Shown: positions 45,232 through 54,594, counted from the stretch's first letter. The stretch: DNA of 64,000 nt from Symmachiella dynata (GCF_007747995.1 NZ_CP036276.1:3649001-3713000), one strand, 5' to 3'. Numbers and translations: made by a program. The notes: a model not told the origin generated them from the letters alone.

Positions 45232-45594
45232 TTATCGTCTGCCCCGGATGATCCATGTTCGCGAGAAGCGAATGGCGTGGTCCCCACAGCATCCGTTGGG
45301 GCAGTCATTCATTTTGTTAAAACAATTGTCGCTGTGCGCATCCGTACCGTAATACAGAAAGCCGCCACCATGACAACAATGCGGCGGACAAGGTCGCGGC
45401 CCACTACACCGCAGGCAATCCAAGGGAGGCAAGGCTTTGCGCGTCGTTCCGCCAATGGCAAAGGGAGAGTTGACGGCCATCGAATGAGTGTAAGGCCCGG
45501 AAGAATACATTTCAGCAGCCTGGCACAGTCCTGGCGCACAGAGGCATAATGTAATCGATAGCAGCGCAGTATTTTTGGAAATCATTTGAGACAA
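45232..45594 (-). CDS. Small Cys-rich secreted protein
   Basis: A 120-residue protein. A signal peptide (LLSITLCLCAPGLCQA, cleavage near QAAEM) precedes a mature part with many Cys, His and Met (LDCLRCSG, PCPPHCCHGGG, CFNKMNDCPNGCCGDH). No known domain is recognised. It stands between the two TolC genes with the same orientation, so a periplasmic copper-binding role is plausible but inferred. A second in-frame ATG lies 4 codons downstream and would keep the signal sequence intact. Confidence 0.65.
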   Translation of the reverse strand: MSQMISKNTALLSITLCLCAPGLCQAAEMYSSGPYTHSMAVNSPFAIGGTTRKALPPLDCLRCSGPRPCPPHCCHGGGFLYYGTDAHSDNCFNKMNDCPNGCCGDHAIRFSRTWIIRGRR

Positions 45595-45858
45595 GCCTCT
45601 TTAAAATTTTTGCGACGATAGAATACGAATCGCCAATTTCAATTCATCACGAACTCTAATCGGCGTTGCACCCATAATGCCTTCGCTCGACGGCCAGGTG
45701 TGATATGCACGCCATTGAACGATTTCATCCAACCCTCGCGTCATTGCTCAGCATTAGTCAGACAGGCCATGTAGCTCGCACCTTATAAGCCTCGAATTTG
45801 TTGAGTTCGACCTTGAGTCAGTCTCAAAAGGCAAACCATATCTATTAATTTGAAAAGG

Positions 45859-47322
45859 TCATTCCGATGGCGATGGAGGAACTACAGCAACCGTAATCGG
45901 AAGATCTTGTCCGGCCGCCCGGCGAATTTGGGCAACCGAGATGGCCAGATCACCGATCGCCTGGTGGTATCCGAGTTCTAACGTGAGCAGGTTGCGGTAA
46001 TCTTGCACTACGCGATCAAACTCAACGGTTCCGTTGGAATAGGATTCTTGATCGGTCTGGAGTGTTTGACGGGCCTGGGGCAAAATCGTTTCTTGATAGA
46101 GCACAGCTGTTTCGTCGGCTCTGCGAGCTTCGGTCAGCAAATCCACGATCAAGGCGTCATAGCGGTCAAATAACGCCTGCAGCGAATCGTGCGACGCAAA
46201 GTGCTTCCAGGTCGCCTCATCTTGCAGGGAGCTGTATTTCTCGTTGTTGATGGGAATGCTCATGTGCACACCCAAAGACCACGGATTTTCACCAACATTG
46301 ACAAACGGTGAGATCGGGCGATTATCGTCGGTCGGGAAATAATTGGCCGACAATGTCACCGAAGGGCGACGACTCAAGCGGGCGACCTCAATACCCCAGC
46401 GAGTCGCCTGCGTTCGCAGTTGTGCTGCCTGGAAATCGGGTTGCGACTCCAGGGCAACTTGATAGAGCTCGCCGGCCGTCCATTGCGGGGATTGAACGGG
46501 GATGGTCTCGGGAACGGAAATTCGCGTCTCCGCCTCCTGGGTCACTAAACGATTCACTTCCGCTTCGACGGCTGTCCGCTGCCGATGATAGGTCAAGAGT
46601 CGTTCTTCCAAGCGACTTAATTCCAAAGTGCCCAGTAGCACGTCTCCCTGTGACGCGGTTCCTGTGGCCACCTTAGCATTGGCGATATCGATCAGCGATT
46701 CCAGCAGTTGTTGGTTGGCATTCGTTGTTTCAATCTGCTTGTCGATGACATAGAGCCGATACCATCCGGTCCGAACACCGGCAAGCACTCTCAATCGTTC
46801 GGCCCGATAGTCCGCACTAATCGCCATCGCTTCAAAACAAGCGCGTTGCTCCTCAGCAGAAAGTTTGCTGAGCCAAGGGATCGTCTGGTTGACGGTGATG
46901 TTTGCCCGCTGCGAACCGGCAGCCGTTTCAATTGGTTCTATGAATACGTTTGCCCCGACATTCGGATCGGGAAGTTCATCGACATATCGTGAGCGGGACG
47001 AGGCCGCTAAATACTCACGATACAAACGGACCAAGTTCGGATTCTGATTGAGCGCCGTCTGTTCCAACTCTTCCAACGAAGAAATCTGGAATGGCTGAAG
47101 CGGGGATTCAAAGACACTTTCGGTCTCTATCCCAAGCTGGGCATCGTCAAACGAGGCCTGCAGGACCTCATCGTCGTTGCTCAAATTCTCAGACGCAGGC
47201 TTCACGGTAGCGGCGCCTGCAACCGAATCCAGTTTAGGGGAGCGATTCGCGGCGCAGCCTGCTGCACTGAGAATTGAGAGAACGTAAGCGAACCTGATCA
47301 GATTCGACCGGGGATGAATCAT
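45859..47322 (-). CDS. TolC-family outer-membrane lipoprotein, copy 2
   Basis: A 487-residue protein with a lipoprotein signal (LSILSAAGCAANRSP, Cys at about residue 23). Two efflux repeats are present (NPNLVRLYREYLAAS; VGENPWSLGVHMSIPIN; QDYRNLLTLELGYHQAIGDL). The C terminus ends in the proline-rich VPPSPSE that is mirrored by the decayed fragment at 41880-42056. It is the first gene of the minus-strand island as visible, so its upstream region should carry the metal-responsive promoter. No regulator gene (CueR, CusRS, CopY) is seen in the window. Confidence 0.9.
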   Translation of the reverse strand: MIHPRSNLIRFAYVLSILSAAGCAANRSPKLDSVAGAATVKPASENLSNDDEVLQASFDDAQLGIETESVFESPLQPFQISSLEELEQTALNQNPNLVRLYREYLAASSRSRYVDELPDPNVGANVFIEPIETAAGSQRANITVNQTIPWLSKLSAEEQRACFEAMAISADYRAERLRVLAGVRTGWYRLYVIDKQIETTNANQQLLESLIDIANAKVATGTASQGDVLLGTLELSRLEERLLTYHRQRTAVEAEVNRLVTQEAETRISVPETIPVQSPQWTAGELYQVALESQPDFQAAQLRTQATRWGIEVARLSRRPSVTLSANYFPTDDNRPISPFVNVGENPWSLGVHMSIPINNEKYSSLQDEATWKHFASHDSLQALFDRYDALIVDLLTEARRADETAVLYQETILPQARQTLQTDQESYSNGTVEFDRVVQDYRNLLTLELGYHQAIGDLAISVAQIRRAAGQDLPITVAVVPPSPSE

Positions 47323-48058
47323 CGTCCTTGACCTTCACCATACATGCCGTAGCGGGCCCATCTGAAAACTCCTTGCCCAGGGAGCTATCGCGACAGGAGT
47401 CAAAAAAAAACGGCACGGTCCAAAAAGGACATCGTCGATAGCGAACGCCTAGCTGTCGGTATCACAACTATTATAGCGGGTTTTCATATCGGCCGGTTGC
47501 GAATATGTCGGTCATGCGGGTTGTTTCGCGAATCGACAATGTGGCAACAGTTGTGAGATGCTGGGGGGAGTGGCTAGGAGTGAGGCGAGTACGCCGCCGT
47601 TCCTTGTACTTCGTAGGGAAGCCTCGGCGACGCTGGCGGCGATTCTCGTAGTACGCTTGGCCGTGATGGCATAAGGCCGAGCGGTTAAAATATATTGAAG
47701 GAGTAAAGTCGAATGGCGTAAGCAGGTTCAATTGAATCGGGTTTTTTCAAACTGACTACGAGACGATTGTTCCCGATATCATTCTGAAGCACAATTCATC
47801 GAAGTCAGGTGCTTAGCGCGGCCGAAAAGCGCAAGCTTTGAAAACACGAGTAACGGGAAATTCGGGCGGCGCGTTCGTACTATCGTATTAGTCCGCCGAG
47901 CCGTTAGGAGCGAACGGTCTAATTGAGCATATCGTGTTGTTCTCTGGCGGTGCGAGGACAATCAATACGGCAGGTTTAGCAACGCTGGAGAGTGACTAAC
48001 TCATCTCGTCAATCAATGTGCTATTATTCTGTAATATTTGTTTGCGGTAGAAGACGCC
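47323..48058. other. Intergenic region between copper island and recombinase operon
   Basis: No convincing gene. A minus-strand frame of about 86 codons (47471-47731) is basic and lacks a ribosome-binding site or known motif. The stretch must contain the copper promoter at its left end and, to its right, one possible border of the integrated element. I see no clear direct repeat that would mark attL. Confidence 0.4.
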
Positions 48059-48451
48059 CTACACCGCGATTTTCTTCCACTTCCGCCGCTGTTTACGCCA
48101 ATCGGCTACCGCCACGATCGCCCGCAGGTCGCGCTCGGTCAGCGTGTCCTTTCCCTGCTCCACCGGCGGCAGGAACAGCAACTCCTCCTGGATGTCTGGT
48201 GCCAGATTGAGCAAATTCATGATCTGCGTGACTCGTGCCCGGCTGACATGCCCAAGCGTCGCCAGTTCCGCCTGGTTGGCCACGACGCCGTCGTTGAGAA
48301 GACCTTCGAAGCGAACGGCCAGGGCCATTAACTTGGCCACACGGGGCAAACGTCGCGGAGCTGGGGGTGGCTCTACGCCCGTGCGCAATTGCTTTTTGCT
48401 CCTCTGCCCACGTCCGAAATGGACTTTCGATTTGATCGTGACTCCGCTCAT
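48059..48451 (-). CDS. Small HTH protein of the recombinase operon
   Basis: A 130-residue basic protein. The segment NQAELATLGHVSRARVTQIMNLLNL (in part, about 58-82) forms a helix-turn-helix resembling ParB/KorB-type HTHs. Its ATG overlaps the recombinase stop by 4 bases. Small HTH proteins follow recombinase genes in several DUF2924-recombinase loci; this one may act as a directionality factor or regulator, which is inference. Confidence 0.8.
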   Translation of the reverse strand: MSGVTIKSKVHFGRGQRSKKQLRTGVEPPPAPRRLPRVAKLMALAVRFEGLLNDGVVANQAELATLGHVSRARVTQIMNLLNLAPDIQEELLFLPPVEQGKDTLTERDLRAIVAVADWRKQRRKWKKIAV

Positions 48452-50004
48452 ACCGCGACCTCCTCAAATTCAAGTTCCTCGGCCACCGCGTTGAAGCCAG
48501 TCGGGCGGAACGTGACCGAAACGGTCCCCGCGTCGCCGTCGTAGTCTACCCGCTCAATGAGCAGTTCCAGGACGCGTGCCTGTTCCCTTAGGCTGAGCGC
48601 TTCCCACACCGCCTCGAACTGCTGCAGCGAATCAGCCACGTCCCGTTCGGTGACCGCTTCGCGGCGTAATCTGTCAGACTCGACACGGATTTCGGTTAGA
48701 CGTTGTTCGGCAGTCCGCATGCGATCCAACAAGTCGACCTGCCGGTCGGTGCTACGAGAATTATCCGGCGCCGTGACGAGGGAACGCATCTCAGCATTGG
48801 CATTTTTCAGGTCCTGCTCGATACCGGTTCGTTCGGTTTCCAGTTTGTCGAGCGATGCTTGCACCTGTTCGCGGAGTTGGTCGAGCGTGGCGGCGATGAG
48901 ATCGGGCTCGTTCGCGACCTGCCGTACTTGGTCAATGACGAAACGCTCGATTTCGCCGGCGGGAATCGACTTCGACGGGCAATTGTCCCAGCCCCGTTTC
49001 TGGGCATTTCCGCAGACATAGTAGCGATAGCGTTTTTTGCCGCCTTTGGTCGTGTGCGAAGGGATCATCCGGCAACCGCACGGCACACAATGCACTAGGC
49101 CTTTTAGCAACGATCCAAATTGATTGCGCACGTGTTTGCCGCCCGTGCGGTGGTTCAACCGCAATAGACGCTGGACTTGCTCGAACACTTCAGTATCGAT
49201 GATCCCCTCATGCTCCCCTTCGTAGATTTCGTCCTTGTAGCGGACCTTGCCAATGTAGGCGACGTTCGTCAGCAGACTATGTAGTGTGTTCTTGTTGAAG
49301 GCCCGTCCACCACGTTGCTTGCCCTTCTTGGTCGTCCATTGCTTGGTGGACCACTGGTGGCGATCCAATTCGGCGATGGTGGCGAGGAGCGATTGCTGTT
49401 CGAGGTAGGATTCGAAGATCGTGCGGACGCGGGCCGCTTCTCGATGATTGACCACTAATCTGGAAACGCTGCGATCGATGTCGTAGCCGAGGATTGGCGC
49501 GCCGCCAACGTATTTCCCTTTACGGCGTGCTGCGGCCATTTTATCGCGCGTCCGTTCGCCGATGATCTCGCGTTCAAATTGCGCGAAGGACAATAGGATG
49601 TTGAGCGTTAAACGGCCCATGGAACTGGTCGTATTGAATTGTTGCGTCACCGAGACAAACGAAACGCCATGTTTGTCGAACGTTTCCATGATGCGGGAGA
49701 AATCAAGCAGGCTCCGGCTGAGACGGTCGACCTTATAGACGACGACACAATCGACCTGCCCGTTTTCAATATCGTCCATTAGTCGACGCAAGGCTGGCCG
49801 TTCGACGTTCCCGCCTGTGAACCCGCCATCGTCATACCGGGTTGGCAGGCACTCCCAGCCTTCGCCTTTCTGGCTCGCAATGAGCGCCTCGGCAGATTCC
49901 CGCTGCGCGTCCAGCGAATTGAAATCCTGGTCGAGACCCTCTTCGGTCGATTTTCTGCTGTATATGGCACAGCGGATTGTGCCATTGCGTTCCGAATTCT
50001 TCAT
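48448..50004 (-). CDS. Large serine recombinase
   Basis: The start is the ATG of MKNSERNGTIRC, overlapping the DUF2924 stop (ATGA); upstream codons in the same frame are noise. The 518-residue protein has a resolvase domain with catalytic Ser19 in YSRKSTEEG, then DFNSLDAQRESAE, VYKVDRLSRSLLDFSRIME (in part) and ERTRDKMAAARRKG. The recombinase domain (PILGYDIDRSV) and a zinc-beta-ribbon with CVPCGCRM and later CGN...NCPSKSI follow, and a C-terminal coiled coil ends it. Such enzymes integrate phages and conjugative elements at att sites without a tRNA requirement. The att site cannot be identified from one side. Confidence 0.93.
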   Translation of the reverse strand: MKNSERNGTIRCAIYSRKSTEEGLDQDFNSLDAQRESAEALIASQKGEGWECLPTRYDDGGFTGGNVERPALRRLMDDIENGQVDCVVVYKVDRLSRSLLDFSRIMETFDKHGVSFVSVTQQFNTTSSMGRLTLNILLSFAQFEREIIGERTRDKMAAARRKGKYVGGAPILGYDIDRSVSRLVVNHREAARVRTIFESYLEQQSLLATIAELDRHQWSTKQWTTKKGKQRGGRAFNKNTLHSLLTNVAYIGKVRYKDEIYEGEHEGIIDTEVFEQVQRLLRLNHRTGGKHVRNQFGSLLKGLVHCVPCGCRMIPSHTTKGGKKRYRYYVCGNAQKRGWDNCPSKSIPAGEIERFVIDQVRQVANEPDLIAATLDQLREQVQASLDKLETERTGIEQDLKNANAEMRSLVTAPDNSRSTDRQVDLLDRMRTAEQRLTEIRVESDRLRREAVTERDVADSLQQFEAVWEALSLREQARVLELLIERVDYDGDAGTVSVTFRPTGFNAVAEELEFEEVAV

Positions 50005-50501
50005 TTGCGGGCCCCCGTTCCGTTCAGACGGAAGAACAGAAACCCATTCGTGTGCGAGCCGGTGATCGCCTTGGCGACCGCGGAAAGGGAGGCATAGATT
50101 TCGCCCTCGAAGTCGAAGCCCGTCGGGAGTACGGTGACCTGCACGGTCGCTCCCTTGTATTCGCGAGTCAGAATCGTGCCCGGCATGGGGATGCGTTTGT
50201 CGTGCGTCGTCGTGATCTTGCCATGGACTTTGCGGCCACGAACTGTGGGTGCCGGTTTCGTCCTCGGCGGCGCTTTCATCCGCAGGTCCGCGTCGTTGGC
50301 AATTTCCAACGCCCGCCGACGTGCTCGTTCGGACAGATCCCCTTCCACATTGGCCTGCAACCGCCAAGCGATCCGCTTGATCAACCATTGTTTGTGATTG
50401 GAGCGGCATTCCTCCTGGAATACGTCTTCGTAGCGTTCCCGCAATTCCCGGACAGTCATCTGCTGCAATTTGGAAACTTCCTTGCCGATATTCAACGCCA
50501 T
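50001..50501 (-). CDS. DUF2924 protein
   Basis: A 166-residue basic protein. The start is the ATG of MALNIGKEV, preceded by AAGGAGA at ideal spacing. The N-terminal half has LQQMTVRELRERYEDVF and KQWLIKRIAWRLQ, and the C-terminal half has RKVHGKITTTHDKR and PGTILTREYKGATVQVTV, with GEIYASLSAVAKAITG. This is the DUF2924 family, usually encoded directly upstream of a serine recombinase in phages and integrative elements. Its role is unknown; DNA binding in support of the recombinase is often supposed. It overlaps the recombinase start. Confidence 0.88.
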   Translation of the reverse strand: MALNIGKEVSKLQQMTVRELRERYEDVFQEECRSNHKQWLIKRIAWRLQANVEGDLSERARRRALEIANDADLRMKAPPRTKPAPTVRGRKVHGKITTTHDKRIPMPGTILTREYKGATVQVTVLPTGFDFEGEIYASLSAVAKAITGSHTNGFLFFRLNGTGARK

Positions 50502-50527
50502 CCCGTTATCTCCTTCTCTCAAGTAGT

Positions 50528-50830
50528 TCAGCCGCCCGTTGCGACTCTCGAAACCGTTAACCCGTGGTCACCACTGAGCCTCGTTTCGCCGGGATGTGCA
50601 AGGCATGTTGCGACGGTTTCGACAGATTCTGGTTTCGGCAATGCTGGACTGGCTCGGAGGCGCAGAATTGCGGTAGCGAACATTCGGGCTAATTCACGTT
50701 CGCGGTTTTCGGCTGGCATCTCTCTTGGGTCGATATTTGTTGGCACAGAAATCTCACTTTCAATAGGCAAGCGATGTTCAACTACATAGAAATTACTCCC
50801 GTAAATGCGATACTGGCGGGTTAACAACAA
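50528..50830 (-). CDS. Small hypothetical protein heading the recombinase operon
   Basis: A 100-residue protein of mixed composition without recognised domain. It ends 26 bases before DUF2924 and reads in the same direction. The N-terminal part (RQYRIYGSNFYVVEHRL) looks folded, and NRERELARMFATAILRLR is a likely helix. It is divergent from the 458-aa protein gene, so the 75-base gap between them holds both promoters. Confidence 0.5.
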   Translation of the reverse strand: MLLTRQYRIYGSNFYVVEHRLPIESEISVPTNIDPREMPAENRERELARMFATAILRLRASPALPKPESVETVATCLAHPGETRLSGDHGLTVSRVATGG

Positions 50831-50905
50831 GATATTTGTTTACGCATAGCGGATCGGCAAGCATCAACTGCCGTCGAATTCGCATGCGTGGTTGGGAGGA
50901 TGACG

Positions 50906-52282
50906 ATGAGCGATGAGACTCCACCGCTGTTGGAGGAGGACTATGATGCGGCGCGCGAGGTGGCCAATAAAACCGCCGCAGCGCTGGAGAAGGAACCTAC
51001 CGCGAAACTTATCGAGCTGTTCGCGAAGGAACGGGCGCGGCTAGGGGCGTACCAGTTTGATTTGGTGAATGGTCTTAAACCACCTCGCCACGTGTATGAC
51101 CAACTCGTGCTTGAGATTCGATTAGGTACGCTCGATAAGGACGAATTTGACTCCCGAATTAGGGACGCCGAGTCTTTGCCGCTTAGCTTGGAGATGGTTG
51201 CCGCGTATTTCGACGAGCTCGACGCAAAAGTCTCTTGGTACAGTCGGCTTCTGCAGTTGGCTCATGAGCCGACTGCGGACGGGAACGAACATGATCGGCA
51301 ATTGCGAGCGGATCGGTTCACCTTTGAGATTGGCCGAAAAGTGAGCCTTCCGGGACGGCAAATCCAGTTGGTCCACGAACTGGTCGAGGAGTTACGGATC
51401 GAACAACGTTTGGGGCTGGCCCAGCTTGGAATTCACACAGCACCCTCAGCCAGCGGCCTCGTTCTCAACGTTACGAACCTCGCGGCGAATTCCTGGCGAG
51501 CCCATGCAGAAATTGCTCGCCGCAGTCAAACGAGTCACAAATACGCGTACGCCATAACTGCGTCAGAGTTGTTCGTGAGCCAGACGATTCCAGATCTACC
51601 ACGGCCCGGAGATCTCCAAGCACTTCTGCATCAGGAATTAGCACTGTCGCGAAGTAAAATGAAGAATCAGGATAGCACCGGCAACAAGAGAGTGGAGATT
51701 ATTAACAATGTAAGCGTCGAGCCGCATTTTCACGTTTCAAACGGGATTAATGTTGAGCTTGAAGCGACTGCGGAAGTGGATTCCTCGCCAGAGAAAACGG
51801 GTGGCAAGAAACCTCAGACGGTAAATGAGCAGCGACCACGTTCGACTAGCCCACCGAAACTGAAGAATTGGGCGGTGGGAATTGAGCACGGCAATCGCTG
51901 GTGGCTATTTCACAGAAAGAACGGGGGCTGGCAGCAGCGCGGGCTTGTCGCTATTCCGGGCGGCAACGCCGCGGCATTGATGGAACAATTGGCTGAGGGG
52001 GGAGGCGCGATGTCCAAAGCTGAGGCCAGACAGCGAATTCGTCCAAATTATGTCGGCGAGGACCGTGACAAATTGTCCAGGGCTATTACCGAAGCCCTGA
52101 AGAAAGCTCGACAGGCGATTCGAAAGGCAATTGCGAAGTCAGCCCAATGCGAATATCAAGAGGTCTCCAGTCCAATACCGCATGATCATTCAGGGTGGCG
52201 GGCCGTGATCGAAATTGGATTCGCAACACTTGATGTCGATCGGAATACGCTAATCTTCCAGCTCAAAGAGGACATGCATTGA
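50906..52282 (+). CDS. Unknown 458-residue protein, first gene of the plus-strand element module
   Basis: The start is the ATG at 50906 (MSDETPPLLEED), six bases after GGGAGGA; upstream in-frame GTG and ATG would overlap that site. An acidic helical N-terminal half (to about 230) has a likely coiled-coil region. A linker rich in Lys/Pro (about 290-320) precedes a C-terminal domain with GIEHGNRWWLFHRKNGGW and a basic helix (SRAITEALKKARQAIRKAI). No known domain is recognised. As the leader of the module divergent from the recombinase operon it might regulate the element, but nothing proves it. Confidence 0.7.
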   Translation: MSDETPPLLEEDYDAAREVANKTAAALEKEPTAKLIELFAKERARLGAYQFDLVNGLKPPRHVYDQLVLEIRLGTLDKDEFDSRIRDAESLPLSLEMVAAYFDELDAKVSWYSRLLQLAHEPTADGNEHDRQLRADRFTFEIGRKVSLPGRQIQLVHELVEELRIEQRLGLAQLGIHTAPSASGLVLNVTNLAANSWRAHAEIARRSQTSHKYAYAITASELFVSQTIPDLPRPGDLQALLHQELALSRSKMKNQDSTGNKRVEIINNVSVEPHFHVSNGINVELEATAEVDSSPEKTGGKKPQTVNEQRPRSTSPPKLKNWAVGIEHGNRWWLFHRKNGGWQQRGLVAIPGGNAAALMEQLAEGGGAMSKAEARQRIRPNYVGEDRDKLSRAITEALKKARQAIRKAIAKSAQCEYQEVSSPIPHDHSGWRAVIEIGFATLDVDRNTLIFQLKEDMH

Positions 52283-52290
52283 GAACCTGC

Positions 52291-52318
52291 GAGCCACCTG
52301 GTTTGAGCCAGGTGGCTC
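52291..52318. repeat. Perfect 11-bp hairpin with GAGCCACC motif
   Basis: GAGCCACCTGG (52291-52301) and its exact reverse complement (52308-52318) enclose a 6-base loop, just after the unknown 458-residue protein gene. No T-run follows. The same word recurs as GTGGCTCG at 52331 and twice as GAGCCACC at 52436-52443 and 52447-52454, before the sigma-like gene. This could be a cluster of operator sites. Confidence 0.6.
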
Positions 52319-52517
52319 GACACGGTCCATGTGGCTCGACTGCCTCGATTTTCCAGAAAATCTTCAAGTCGTAAGGTTAAGGCTATTTGAGAGTTGCGGT
52401 CCGACTGAAGAAACGACAGTCCAAAACCCCCGGGCGAGCCACCTTCGAGCCACCCACTTCCAGGCGAAGCGGCTGTGCGACAGCCGCGCGTTACGCACGC
52501 GAAGCCTGGAGTATGTC

Positions 52518-53081
52518 ATGGACGTCCCCTATCCTCCGCCAAATCGGGGGAAAACTGTATCTCCACCGGGAGTGGATCTCGATTTCGAATTTGAACGCGG
52601 ATTTGCACGCCAGCTCATTCACAACGCAGTGGCGCGCGCGGCCTACCGACTCGATTTGGAGGCGACGGCCCGCGAAGATCTTGCACAGGCGATTGCTTAC
52701 GAGTTGATTCGGCGTTCGCGCTGGTTTGATGCCGGTCGTGGTTCTTGGCGCGCCTTCTGCGTGACTATTGTCACGCGTTGTTTAAAGTCGGAAATCGATA
52801 AGTACTGCCGAAAAGCGCGCACATCTCCGGTCAGCTCGGTCGAGAGCGACGAGGAATTATCGAGTTGTCGATCGTTCGTCGACTTGCTCGATCTGCAGTT
52901 CGATGTACACGATTTGCTCGACCGGCTGCCTCTCGAGGAGCGGCGACTCGTGGAACCACTGCTGGATGTGTCTGTGGCAGAGGCGGCGCGTCAACTTGAT
53001 CTACCGCGCAGTACCTATCGGGATCGGCTGCGAAAGATCCGGAGTCAGCGGGCTGATCCGTCGCTGCGAGAATATCTCTAG
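52518..53081 (+). CDS. Sigma-70-like factor of the element
   Basis: A 187-residue protein; the ATG of MDVPYPPPN is chosen since the frame upstream is not protein-like. A helical region 2-like part (EDLAQAIAYELIRRSRWFDAGRGSWRAF, in part) is followed by a region 4 HTH (LPLEERRLVEPLLDVSVAEAARQLDLPRSTYRDRLRKI, in part). It is short and divergent, like sigma factors of phages and integrative elements that direct late or excision genes. The GAGCCACC cluster upstream may be an operator or its promoter. Confidence 0.7.
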   Translation: MDVPYPPPNRGKTVSPPGVDLDFEFERGFARQLIHNAVARAAYRLDLEATAREDLAQAIAYELIRRSRWFDAGRGSWRAFCVTIVTRCLKSEIDKYCRKARTSPVSSVESDEELSSCRSFVDLLDLQFDVHDLLDRLPLEERRLVEPLLDVSVAEAARQLDLPRSTYRDRLRKIRSQRADPSLREYL

Positions 53082-53190
53082 ATAAGAAACCCGCGCGAAG
53101 TTTTCCGCCAGTTTGCTGCGAGCGTGGGTAATTTAACTACAGGGGCGCATATCCCGGTTCCTCTCTTCAGTTTCAATCAGTGAGAATCCA

Positions 53191-53496
53191 ATGTCAGCGA
53201 ATAAACACCGTTTTGAGTTCAATGCCGCGACTGACATGGCGGATGTGGATGCCGCCCTGTTACTTGCGTTGTGGGGGGCCGAAAGCCTCCATGGTGAATC
53301 CAACGTCCGAATCGACGCGCAATACTTTTTGGACGAAGGGCGTCGCCTCTGCATAATCGACACCTCGAATTCCGCCGGACGTGACTTCAGTCGGCTATTT
53401 CACGGGTATTTATGCCGTGAACTCGGAAAAGATGCATTCACCGTATCACGGGTGGAAAACGCCGACCCAGCACCGCAATTTGCGGCTTCCGTCTGA
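53191..53496 (+). CDS. Small hypothetical protein upstream of the primase gene
   Basis: A 101-residue protein without known domain. It ends 12 bases before the primase start, so both are likely in one transcript. The segment VRIDAQYFLDEGRRLCIIDTSNSAG suggests a compact alpha/beta fold, given here in part. No metal or catalytic motif is obvious. Confidence 0.6.
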   Translation: MSANKHRFEFNAATDMADVDAALLLALWGAESLHGESNVRIDAQYFLDEGRRLCIIDTSNSAGRDFSRLFHGYLCRELGKDAFTVSRVENADPAPQFAASV

Positions 53497-53508
53497 TCGG
53501 GGGGCGAT

Positions 53509-54594
53509 GTGGCTGATCATCGCGACAACTGGATGCGTGTTTCGCACGGTGATCCCTGCCCCGTTTGCGGCAAACCGGACAACTGTTCGGTTTCCAATGA
53601 CCGGAAAGTGGTGTGGTGCGGCCGCGTTTCCGACGGCGCCTTGCGGACCAATGCCGGTGGGCAATATCTACACCGCTTGGATGACGATCCGTATGACCGG
53701 AATCCGCCACCTCCGGTGCGTATACGGCCATCGACTCGTTCGACTTCGCCGACACAAGACTGGCCCGCGCTGGCGGAGCGGTTTGCCAATGGTGCTGAAG
53801 AACATCGTCAGCGGTTGGCCGGCGAATTGGGCGTTTCCGCTACGGCACTTGCTGCCCTCGGCGTCGGTTGGAACGTTGAACGTTTCTGTTGGACTTTCCC
53901 TGAACGGGATGCGAGCGGTCAAATTATTGGGATCGCCACGCGGCGACGGGACGGCTCGAAAATCCGCATGAAAGGCGGGCGTACGGGGCTGACGTACGCG
54001 GCCGACTGGGATGCGGGTGACGGTCCGATTCTGTTGGTGGAAGGCGGAAGCGACACTGCATCGCTCTTGACGATTGGCCTTAGCACCGTGGGTCGGCCGT
54101 CCAATTGTGGTGGTGTGGATCATCTGGCTGGCATGTTGTCCGAGGTTGATCACAACCGTGAGATCATTGTCATCGGAGAACGGGACGAGAAACCAGATGG
54201 CAAATGGCCGGGCCGCGACGGAGCGGTTCGCACTGCCAAACGTCTCGCCGAAGAACTCGAACGGCCAATCGCCTGGGCGCTGCCGCCCGATAACGCCAAA
54301 GACGCCCGTGGTTGGCTCAATGTGATGCCGGAACTTCCCACCGATCGATTGGCGGACCTATTCGTTTCCGGTTTGGAGACGACTGTCATCAGTCCACCAA
54401 TCGTCATCCGGCCGCCGAAACCGACCGGACCTACGGTGGCGGTCGACGATTGGCGCGGTCAGATGCTGCAAGTCCGAATCCGCTCGCTCGATTGTCCGGG
54501 CGTGTACATTGACGCCAGTACAACCGGAGCGGGAAAGTCTCACGTCGATCTGGCCGTCATTCTCTGGGCGTTGCGACGGAGGAACGCCGTATGA
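53509..54594 (+). CDS. Zn-ribbon/Toprim primase ending in a helicase Walker A motif
   Basis: A 361-residue protein; ATG start 12 bases after the preceding gene. A zinc-ribbon with four Cys (17, 20, 26, 37) is followed by a Toprim domain with Glu178 in LLVEGGSD and an acidic loop GERDEKPDG (about 223-231). A linker rich in Pro follows, then a C-terminal segment that looks like the first part of a helicase: DASTTGAGKSHVDLAV, a Walker A motif at 337-344. The next gene begins in an overlapping ATGA and carries helicase motif Ia onward. Replication priming of the element is the likely role. Confidence 0.8.
   Translation: MADHRDNWMRVSHGDPCPVCGKPDNCSVSNDRKVVWCGRVSDGALRTNAGGQYLHRLDDDPYDRNPPPPVRIRPSTRSTSPTQDWPALAERFANGAEEHRQRLAGELGVSATALAALGVGWNVERFCWTFPERDASGQIIGIATRRRDGSKIRMKGGRTGLTYAADWDAGDGPILLVEGGSDTASLLTIGLSTVGRPSNCGGVDHLAGMLSEVDHNREIIVIGERDEKPDGKWPGRDGAVRTAKRLAEELERPIAWALPPDNAKDARGWLNVMPELPTDRLADLFVSGLETTVISPPIVIRPPKPTGPTVAVDDWRGQMLQVRIRSLDCPGVYIDASTTGAGKSHVDLAVILWALRRRNAV

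Noticed and set aside
47471-47731. Minus-strand frame of 86 codons before the recombinase operon
   Set aside because: It is basic and low in information; no domain or transposase motif supports it.
50005-50409. 135 codons upstream of the recombinase ATG in the same frame
   Set aside because: The sequence is coding for DUF2924 in another frame, and the resolvase domain starts only after the ATG at 50004.
49977-50789. Plus-strand frame of 270 codons across the recombinase and DUF2924 region
   Set aside because: It covers two overlapping genes with well-known domains on the other strand; the translation is Arg/Pro/Ser-rich without motif.
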